Assembly (NCBI GenBank): GCA_002632355.1
Contig: NSJJ01000009.1
Span: 92,274 to 156,273, forward strand
Origin: Sulfuricella denitrificans
Lineage (GTDB): Bacteria > Pseudomonadota > Gammaproteobacteria > Burkholderiales > Sulfuricellaceae
DNA length: 64,000 nt
Direction: 5' to 3'
Numbering within the stretch: position 1 is the stretch's first letter; each line of letters begins with the position of its first letter. Shown one piece after another: positions 19,508 to 24,192 of this stretch. The position numbers and the translations under genes are program-made. Under the pieces are notes generated by a model. That model saw only the letters and a program-made list of their open reading frames with translations. It was not told where the DNA came from and did no database searches.

Positions 19508-19579
19508 AGCAGCCCCCCCATTGGGCGGGGTGCTATTGGAGGCGGGGTTTTTTCGGGTTACAGCAGAAAATATATTTTC
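19508..19579. promoter_or_regulatory. Spacer between packaging ATPase and late genes with two inverted repeats
   Basis: A perfect 14-bp palindrome, GAAAATATATTTTC (19566-19579), overlaps the ATPase stop codon. A GC-rich imperfect hairpin lies at 19508-19534. This is the largest gap in the leftward operon, so a late promoter or its activator site may be here. No consensus -35 box was found, so the role is open. Confidence 0.35.
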
Positions 19580-20192
19580 AGAAAGTGAGCTTTCCGGCCT
19601 TTTTCTGGCCGGTTGCCATGTTTTTTTCGATCCATTCGAGTGGTTTCAATGCGGCAATTTCAGATTCCTGCACCTGCATTGCTTTTGCCACTGCTTTCAT
19701 ATCCTCAGGATAGGCCAGCCGCCCGGTTCGGATCGTGGTGCAGTTGCCCAAAAAATCCTTATCAATGGACGCTGGACGCTGGCTTGCTCCGATCACTCTC
19801 AGCCCCTTGTGTCTGCCGGTCATTGTGACGGCTGACCACCTTATCGGCGCAGAGCCTGGCTTTGTGACAAACTTCAATTCCTCGGCCACCAGCGTCAGGT
19901 TTCCCAATGCCATGGCGATCCCGCAAAACACGTCGAACTGCTTTGCCCTTGCTTTTTCATTGGCGGCTGGCTGGAACACCACCGCGAATTTTCCGCGCCC
20001 GGTCTTGCCGAGCATGTCCACCATGAGGCTCATGCTGTCGAACACCTGGCCGAACTCTGCATATTCCTGCATGGGATCCCATATCATCAGCCTGGCCGGT
20101 TTCGGTTTTCTCAGTGTGCGCTTGATGTAAGTGGATTTCCCGCTGCCGGATGCGCCCATAACGGCAATAATGCTGGCCTGATTGGCGCTCAC
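19578..20192 (-). CDS. FtsK/HerA-type genome-packaging ATPase (P9-like)
   Basis: The 204-aa protein has Walker A GASGSGKST at residues 13-21, the early IWDPMQEY segment (38-44) typical of HerA/FtsK-like ATPases, a Walker B strand LTLVAEE (99-105) and the GASQRP sensor motif (135-140). These features match the short packaging ATPases of tailless membrane-containing phages such as PM2 and PRD1 (P9). A Zot-type filamentous-phage ATPase is less likely because there is no membrane segment. The start is GTG 20192, overlapping the upstream stop as GTGA. Confidence 0.85.
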   Translation of the reverse strand: MSANQASIIAVMGASGSGKSTYIKRTLRKPKPARLMIWDPMQEYAEFGQVFDSMSLMVDMLGKTGRGKFAVVFQPAANEKARAKQFDVFCGIAMALGNLTLVAEELKFVTKPGSAPIRWSAVTMTGRHKGLRVIGASQRPASIDKDFLGNCTTIRTGRLAYPEDMKAVAKAMQVQESEIAALKPLEWIEKNMATGQKKAGKLTF

Positions 20193-20632
20193 AGTGTCTG
20201 TTCTTCGGTCTGTGCCATTGATGGGTGCCCCATTGCGCTTCCCTGCTGCTGTGACTGCTCATGTTTAGGCTTGGCGGCTTCAATATCGGCTTTTACCGCC
20301 TTGTATGTCTGCGCACTCAAGGGGAAGGCTACCATAGCAAAATTGATTTCCGGCCCCCAGCGTTCAAACAGGCTGCCCAGGCTGAAATCATATTTTTCCA
20401 TCAGTGGGCCGCTTGCATTGGCAAGGTTCATTCTTGCCTGCTCAGTGTAGATTGCGTCCAGGCTGGGGAAGATCGGGACAAAGAGCGAAAGCGCAAAATC
20501 AATCAGCCCTTTCGCCTCTTTGTGGTAATCCATCACCGGGGTGGCCTGATCGGCGCGGCTTTCTTCGCCTGCCGGGATAAATTCCGCGTCAATGGCTGCG
20601 GCTTCGTTTTGCAGTTGGTTGAGATCGTCCAT
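20189..20632 (-). CDS. Hypothetical prophage protein, 147 aa
   Basis: This is a soluble, mostly helical, acidic protein with a hydrophobic middle (LIDFALSLFVPIFPSLDAIYTEQARMNLANASGPLMEKY) and a Gln/Ser-rich disordered tail. It is not recognised. Its stop overlaps the start of the packaging ATPase, so the two proteins are made together and may act together. A packaging or assembly factor is a possible role. The hydrophobic middle could be an amphipathic membrane-binding segment. Confidence 0.62.
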   Translation of the reverse strand: MDDLNQLQNEAAAIDAEFIPAGEESRADQATPVMDYHKEAKGLIDFALSLFVPIFPSLDAIYTEQARMNLANASGPLMEKYDFSLGSLFERWGPEINFAMVAFPLSAQTYKAVKADIEAAKPKHEQSQQQGSAMGHPSMAQTEEQTL

Positions 20633-20644
20633 TTTTTTGGTTTC

Positions 20645-20896
20645 CTAGAGAATCAGGCCGGATTCGGTTTTCTGTGTCTTTGGCTTCGTTGCCGGTGGAG
20701 CTGGTGGCGTTGGTGCGGATTCAAGCGGCTTGATGCGGCTTTTCCAGCCTGAATGCTTGCCGGTGCCTTTTTTTGCATAATTGCTGTCATCGCACCAGGC
20801 ACAGGAATAGCTCAATGTTTCGTTCTCATTTTCCTTGACCACCACTTCCTTGCCGCATTCGCTACAAGGCATCGTTCCGAAATTACGCTTTCCCAT
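20645..20896 (-). CDS. Zinc-ribbon prophage protein, 83 aa
   Basis: ATG 20896 follows a ribosome-binding site AGGGGGC. The N-terminal half holds two CxxC pairs (Cys11/Cys14 and Cys32/Cys35) that form a likely zinc ribbon. The C-terminal half is Lys/Pro-rich and disordered. Small zinc-ribbon proteins in phages often bind DNA or act in transcription. Its place after the replication genes suggests a switch or replication accessory, but this is inference. Confidence 0.66.
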   Translation of the reverse strand: MGKRNFGTMPCSECGKEVVVKENENETLSYSCAWCDDSNYAKKGTGKHSGWKSRIKPLESAPTPPAPPATKPKTQKTESGLIL

Positions 20897-21059
20897 CTTG
20901 CCCCCTTTCGAGTTGTTCGATTCGTTGCGCCATATCCGCCATGGTTTGCACCATTTCATCCGCCAGTTGCCCGACCAGATTCGCCTTTTCCAGCATGGAC
21001 GTTTTCTTGATCTGCTGGCAGATCAGGTGCAGCCGTCCGACTTGTTGACTCAGTGACAT
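20883..21059 (-). CDS. Small helical prophage protein, 58 aa
   Basis: I chose ATG 21059 (MSLSQQVGRLHLICQQ), two bases after the methyltransferase-like stop. The protein is a nearly continuous amphipathic helix with heptad-like spacing (LVGQLADEMVQTMADMAQRIEQLERG), suggesting a coiled-coil dimer. It overlaps the next gene by 14 bases. Function unknown. Confidence 0.58.
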   Translation of the reverse strand: MSLSQQVGRLHLICQQIKKTSMLEKANLVGQLADEMVQTMADMAQRIEQLERGQDGKA

Positions 21060-21061
21060 GT

Positions 21062-21613
21062 TTATCCCCACTGCGCCGCCATTGCTTCTGCAATGCCAGA
21101 TAAAGTTCGGCTGCGTTCCTTCCACCGGTCTTTACTTGGCGGCATCCGATGTACCCTAGCATCTCGCCCGTCAACAACATTTGTTGGATTCAGCTTATCA
21201 AGCCCTTTCAACCATAGGCATGTGGCCTTAGTTTCGCCATGCCCAAATTGCCACGGCTGAATAATTTGATCTGGCTTTCGGATGCGTGATGAAATCACGC
21301 TTATTGGGTTCTCAATTGCAATTTTCGGTATCGGTGCGTCCATCAAAGTTTTGACAAAAACAAGCGCCTCGGCTTGCTGCGTCACTTTGTCCTTAAACCA
21401 CCGGCTACCGCTTACCGCTAAGTGAGTGCATGGTGGGTGTGCAATCATCAAATCCCATCCCATGCCAAGCAGCTCCGTAACATCGCCCTGATGGTGCGGC
21501 CCTTCCGCTTCCGTTGGCAGCAGATCACAGCTCATGGCATCGTGCCCGAGTGCGCGGAAAGCATCCCTCACACGTCCGCTGTATTCGCAAGCTACTAAAA
21601 CTCTCAGTGACAT
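21062..21613 (-). CDS. Cytosine-5 DNA methyltransferase-like prophage protein
   Basis: ATG 21613 (MSLRVLVACEYSGRVRDAF) overlaps the Rep stop by ten bases. The 183-aa protein shows a Rossmann start (RVLVACEYSG, 4-13), the catalytic-loop PPC motif (60-62) and an ENP triplet (101-103) where C5 methyltransferases have ENV. It lacks a target-recognition domain. Proteins of this short kind are common in phages and are annotated as cytosine methyltransferase-like. Activity is uncertain; protection of phage DNA from restriction is the usual guess. Confidence 0.68.
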   Translation of the reverse strand: MSLRVLVACEYSGRVRDAFRALGHDAMSCDLLPTEAEGPHHQGDVTELLGMGWDLMIAHPPCTHLAVSGSRWFKDKVTQQAEALVFVKTLMDAPIPKIAIENPISVISSRIRKPDQIIQPWQFGHGETKATCLWLKGLDKLNPTNVVDGRDARVHRMPPSKDRWKERSRTLSGIAEAMAAQWG

Positions 21614-22884
21614 GTCGTATCCCCTCCCCCAAACATCCGCTTGGCCCAATGCCGCCCGGAATGTGTCGCCTTGCGCTCCCGCAGTTCTTCCAGCAGCGCC
21701 TTAACCCCTTCGGCACCGTATTGCGCCGCGATCTGGAGCAGTTCGCCCCGCGCATTGCGTGACAACACAAGATTCCATTCGTCGCCCTCAAGCGTCGCGG
21801 CCAGTTCTTCCTCTGGCAATTCTGCTTCCATGGCGGCTAGTTCTTCGTCGGTGCGTTCGGCTTCGTTCGGTAGCAGCTTGGCTTTCAGCCCCGGCGACCA
21901 GGTGAGCATCCGACGCCCCTCGAAGGCTTTTGCGTATTCAACGAATTTTGCCCCGGCCTCGGTGTCGCCCTGCTCATACCAGGCCAGCAGCATGAAAGGG
22001 GTTGCGTGAGTGTTTCCGTTGATGTTTGAGAGGCCAATTTTGCTATGGCCCTTTGTGACTTCACGCGCCGCGCCCCAGGTGCTGATCAGCTTTGGCTCAT
22101 GTCCGAACTTGGCGATGTATTCCGCCGCGTAGTCGCCGCCTTGCAGGTCAAAAGCATGTTGCATCATGTCATTGAGCTGGCTGTTTTCTGCCAAGCCATG
22201 CTTGATCAGTGCCGCGATCCATGCCGACCGTAGTGCGTCCACTGTGCCGGTATCGTCCAGCATCCCATCCTTTGCAAATATCATCACATGGGTATGTGGA
22301 TGCCAGCCGTTTCGGCCAAACGTCACCTCTAGGCCGCGAATGGTTCCGGCCCAATCGTGCTGTTCACGGGCGGCTTTGAAGGTTTTTGAATTTTTGAAGG
22401 TCTGCTCTGCCTTGGCATAGAGCGGCAAAACATCGCCCAGGCCCTGGGCGATCGTGTGCGGGAAGGTTAGCGTCATAAGGTACACATTGCCGCCCTGCTT
22501 CGCCCAGGCATTCATGCCGGCCTGCACCTCGCCGCGCCGCTCTTCTGTCACCACGCCGGCACAAACCGCGCAATGCCAAACGCTGCCGCATTTGACCAGG
22601 TTGCCGAACCGGGCATTTTTTCCGTCCTTGGTTCGAAAAATGTCAACGCCGTTTCCGTTGGTTGACCGGCAGCAGTTGCAAACCCGGTGCTGTTTCTCTG
22701 CCGTGTGGTCAAACAGAAGTGACTGCGCCACGCGTTGCAGGCCGTAGCGCATTTTCTTATCGCCCATGCTGGAACGGTCTTTTTGACGCGCCGATTTCGT
22801 AGGGTTCCGGTGTAACGATTTCGTATCTATACCGAGAGTAGAGCGGGGGCCGCTTTTTAGGCCGGTGGAAGGTGCAGCCAGCAT
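21604..22884 (-). CDS. HUH rolling-circle replication initiator (two-tyrosine Rep)
   Basis: The 426-aa protein has the HUH motif HPHTHVMIF (His197 and His199 as metal ligands) and the nicking motif YAAEYIAK with Tyr252, Tyr256 and Lys259. This is the arrangement of superfamily I initiators such as phiX174 gpA and PM2 P12. Cysteine clusters upstream (Cys69, Cys71, Cys72 and Cys99, Cys105, Cys108) suggest a zinc-binding domain. The enzyme should nick the phage origin and join ends during rolling-circle replication. ATG 22884 overlaps the upstream stop (TGATG). The last 90 residues are acidic and helical. Confidence 0.9.
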   Translation of the reverse strand: MLAAPSTGLKSGPRSTLGIDTKSLHRNPTKSARQKDRSSMGDKKMRYGLQRVAQSLLFDHTAEKQHRVCNCCRSTNGNGVDIFRTKDGKNARFGNLVKCGSVWHCAVCAGVVTEERRGEVQAGMNAWAKQGGNVYLMTLTFPHTIAQGLGDVLPLYAKAEQTFKNSKTFKAAREQHDWAGTIRGLEVTFGRNGWHPHTHVMIFAKDGMLDDTGTVDALRSAWIAALIKHGLAENSQLNDMMQHAFDLQGGDYAAEYIAKFGHEPKLISTWGAAREVTKGHSKIGLSNINGNTHATPFMLLAWYEQGDTEAGAKFVEYAKAFEGRRMLTWSPGLKAKLLPNEAERTDEELAAMEAELPEEELAATLEGDEWNLVLSRNARGELLQIAAQYGAEGVKALLEELRERKATHSGRHWAKRMFGGGDTTCH

Positions 22885-23090
22885 CAGGATTTCACCAGTC
22901 CAAGGTTCACAATCAAAAGCTCAATCGTGTGGGTGTGCTCACCGATCATGAAATCGACTTTAACGGCCTCTGGCTCGATTGGTTCGACCGAATCGCCCAT
23001 ATCCACGAAGGATGGCGATATGGCGGAAATCATCCCCCTGCGCCCTTTCCATGGCCCCGTTCTCACTTGCACCTTATCGCCAATTTTCAT
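22884..23090 (-). CDS. KOW-like small prophage protein, 68 aa
   Basis: ATG 23090 overlaps the preceding stop as ATGA. The N-terminus, KIGDKVQVRTGPWKGRRGMI, is a good match to a KOW motif, a small beta-barrel segment that binds nucleic acid or proteins. The rest is beta-rich and acidic. It is translationally coupled to rep (its stop overlaps the rep start). A role in replication or transcription of phage DNA is plausible. Confidence 0.65.
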   Translation of the reverse strand: MKIGDKVQVRTGPWKGRRGMISAISPSFVDMGDSVEPIEPEAVKVDFMIGEHTHTIELLIVNLGLVKS

Positions 23091-23356
23091 TTCATTGCCC
23101 TTTCGTAAATATCGCGCCGTTTGCGCTCTGCCCACATGGCGCGGGTGTCGCAGTAGTCCAGCATGTTGTCTGGCACATTGAGCACCACCCTATTGCGGGT
23201 GTGCATGTCGTAAGCATCCGTCAGTTCGAAATCCAGCCACATGCGGCGCTGTGGATCCACATCGACCACATTGAGCACCCTGCCAATGGCGCCGAACAGG
23301 CCAAGGCAGTCCAGGGCCGGTTCGGTGATGCTCATGATGGTGTTGGCGGGGATCAT
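23087..23356 (-). CDS. Hypothetical early prophage protein, 89 aa
   Basis: Not recognised. It is soluble, with a beta-rich middle (GRVLNVVDVDPQRRMWLDFELTDAYD) and a basic helical C-terminus (CDTRAMWAERKRRDIYERAMK). It sits second in the early leftward operon and its stop overlaps the next start. The listed ATG 23356 could be replaced by an ATG seven codons downstream. Confidence 0.6.
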   Translation of the reverse strand: MIPANTIMSITEPALDCLGLFGAIGRVLNVVDVDPQRRMWLDFELTDAYDMHTRNRVVLNVPDNMLDYCDTRAMWAERKRRDIYERAMK

Positions 23357-23363
23357 GTAGGTG

Positions 23364-23564
23364 TTAATCCTCAGAGCTGCTTTCTAGGGAAAGCATGTCG
23401 TCGGCGTCCTTAATGAGAAGTAATCGTTGGAATTGTGGCGTTCCTTGTTTCTCTAGGAATGCTCCGAGCTGCTTTCTTGCCGATCTGCGAACTCGGTTTA
23501 CGTGTCCGGTTTTTGCGTTCCGAATGCGCTCTATATAGCGATCTTGTGCTTGTATCAGTGTCAT
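23364..23564 (-). CDS. Hypothetical early prophage protein, 66 aa
   Basis: This is the first gene of the leftward early operon, about 90 bases after the candidate promoter. The protein is basic and helical in its first two thirds (QDRYIERIRNAKTGHVNRVRRSARKQL) with an acidic tail. This could bind DNA, but no motif is recognised. A ribosome-binding site (GGGGGAA) precedes the ATG. Confidence 0.6.
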   Translation of the reverse strand: MTLIQAQDRYIERIRNAKTGHVNRVRRSARKQLGAFLEKQGTPQFQRLLLIKDADDMLSLESSSED

Positions 23565-23654
23565 GATTTCCCCCTGGCCTGTTGAGTGGTGCGCCGCCTG
23601 CTCCGGGTGTCTGGGCCGGGGGGCCGTTCAGGGCCGGTTCAGGGGCGCGATAGA

Positions 23655-23684
23655 AGAATAATGCAAGGCTGTGAACTAGTGCAA
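23655..23684 (-). promoter_or_regulatory. Candidate leftward early promoter of the prophage
   Basis: On the minus strand TTGCAC (23679-23684) and TATTCT (23655-23660) are 18 bases apart. The -35 box overlaps the TGCAAT arm (23680-23685) of an inverted repeat whose partner ATTGCA is at 23696-23701. This would let the regulator repress early genes. It is a moderate consensus match only. Confidence 0.4.
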
Positions 23685-23696
23685 TGCCATGCTGTA

Positions 23697-23725
23697 TTGC
23701 AAGGCCTTGCCTGAAAGCATATATT
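23697..23725 (+). promoter_or_regulatory. Candidate rightward promoter and operator of the regulator gene
   Basis: TTGCAA (23697-23702) and TATATT (23720-23725) are separated by 17 bases and lie about 35 bases before the regulator start. A perfect 12-bp palindrome, GCAAGGCCTTGC (23699-23710), overlaps the -35 box and is a good operator candidate for autoregulation. Another TGCAAGGC copy lies at 23662-23669 beside the leftward promoter. Confidence 0.5.
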
Positions 23726-23759
23726 CAAGCCGTAAATTCACCACCGGGGGGCTGTGATA

Positions 23760-24128
23760 ATGAACACCACAATTGATTTTCTCGACGCAGTAAAAGCCAA
23801 GCATGGCTTGGTTTCTGATTACGCATTAGCGAAGGAACTAGGCGTGCGTCAGTCCTGCATAGGAAACTATCGAGCAAAAAGAAGTTATCTCGACGATTTA
23901 ATGGCCGTGAAGGTGGCGGAAGCGTTAGAAATTGATCCGATGTATGTGATTGCATCCGCGAATGCTGAGCGATCAAAGAAGGCGGAAGAAAAGAAGGTCT
24001 GGACAGACATTCTGGAAAAGCTAGGTGGCCTTGCGGCCTCCGTGGTTATTGGCTTGGCGCTTACCGCCCTGCCCTCTCCGAGCGCCTACGCGGCTGCGGC
24101 TCAACTCCAAAACTGTATATTATGTTAA
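23760..24128 (+). CDS. Prophage HTH regulator with C-terminal hydrophobic segment (DUF3693-like)
   Basis: ATG 23760 is preceded by a G-rich ribosome-binding site. The 122-aa protein has a helix-turn-helix domain (about residues 15-60; SDYALAKELGVRQSCIGNYR is the HTH core) followed by a helical linker and a hydrophobic segment (about 88-112) that may enter the membrane. The N-terminal pattern resembles DUF3693 regulators known from filamentous phages. It is the likely repressor, reading opposite to the early operon across a shared operator region. Its last codons and stop lie inside the right attachment site: the TAA comes from the host-type arm. In the excised circle the frame would continue for about 20 more residues. 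Confidence 0.8.
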   Translation: MNTTIDFLDAVKAKHGLVSDYALAKELGVRQSCIGNYRAKRSYLDDLMAVKVAEALEIDPMYVIASANAERSKKAEEKKVWTDILEKLGGLAASVVIGLALTALPSPSAYAAAAQLQNCILC

Positions 24129-24130
24129 AT
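24103..24130 (+). other. Right attachment site (hybrid dif, attR)
   Basis: The 28-bp site has a degenerate XerC-side arm AACTCCAAAAC, the same TGTATA centre as the left site and a canonical XerD arm TTATGTTAAAT. It shares the 12-base core TGTATATTATGT with the left site. Joining the left arm of attL to the right arm of attR gives a canonical dif; the other combination gives a phage attP with a poor XerC arm. Confidence 0.85.
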
Positions 24131-24192
24131 ATGAAAGTAAGAGATCAAACAAGAAAGACTCACAATTCCTCTGGGACTGATTGAGAAGCTTC

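Larger units (their letters stand above)
12892..24130. mobile_element. PM2-like (double-jelly-roll, tailless) prophage integrated at dif
   Basis: This 11.2-kb element is bounded by two dif-like Xer sites. It carries an early leftward operon (small proteins, HUH Rep, methyltransferase-like gene) that runs into genes for a packaging ATPase, a P2-like major capsid protein, many small membrane proteins and a lytic transglycosylase. The regulator gene at the right end reads rightward, as do two cargo-like genes at the left end. There is no integrase, terminase, portal or tail gene. The size, a Rep with two tyrosines, an ATPase of about 200 aa and a capsid protein of about 265 aa all resemble phage PM2 (about 10 kb). 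Assignment to that lineage is inference from gene content; the boundaries are seen in the sequence. Confidence 0.85.

Noticed and set aside
12892..24130. Interpretation as a filamentous (inovirus) prophage
   Set aside because: The regulator and dif use fit, but there is no membrane-anchored Zot, no coat or pIII-like gene, and there are a transglycosylase, a P2-like capsid gene and a soluble packaging ATPase.
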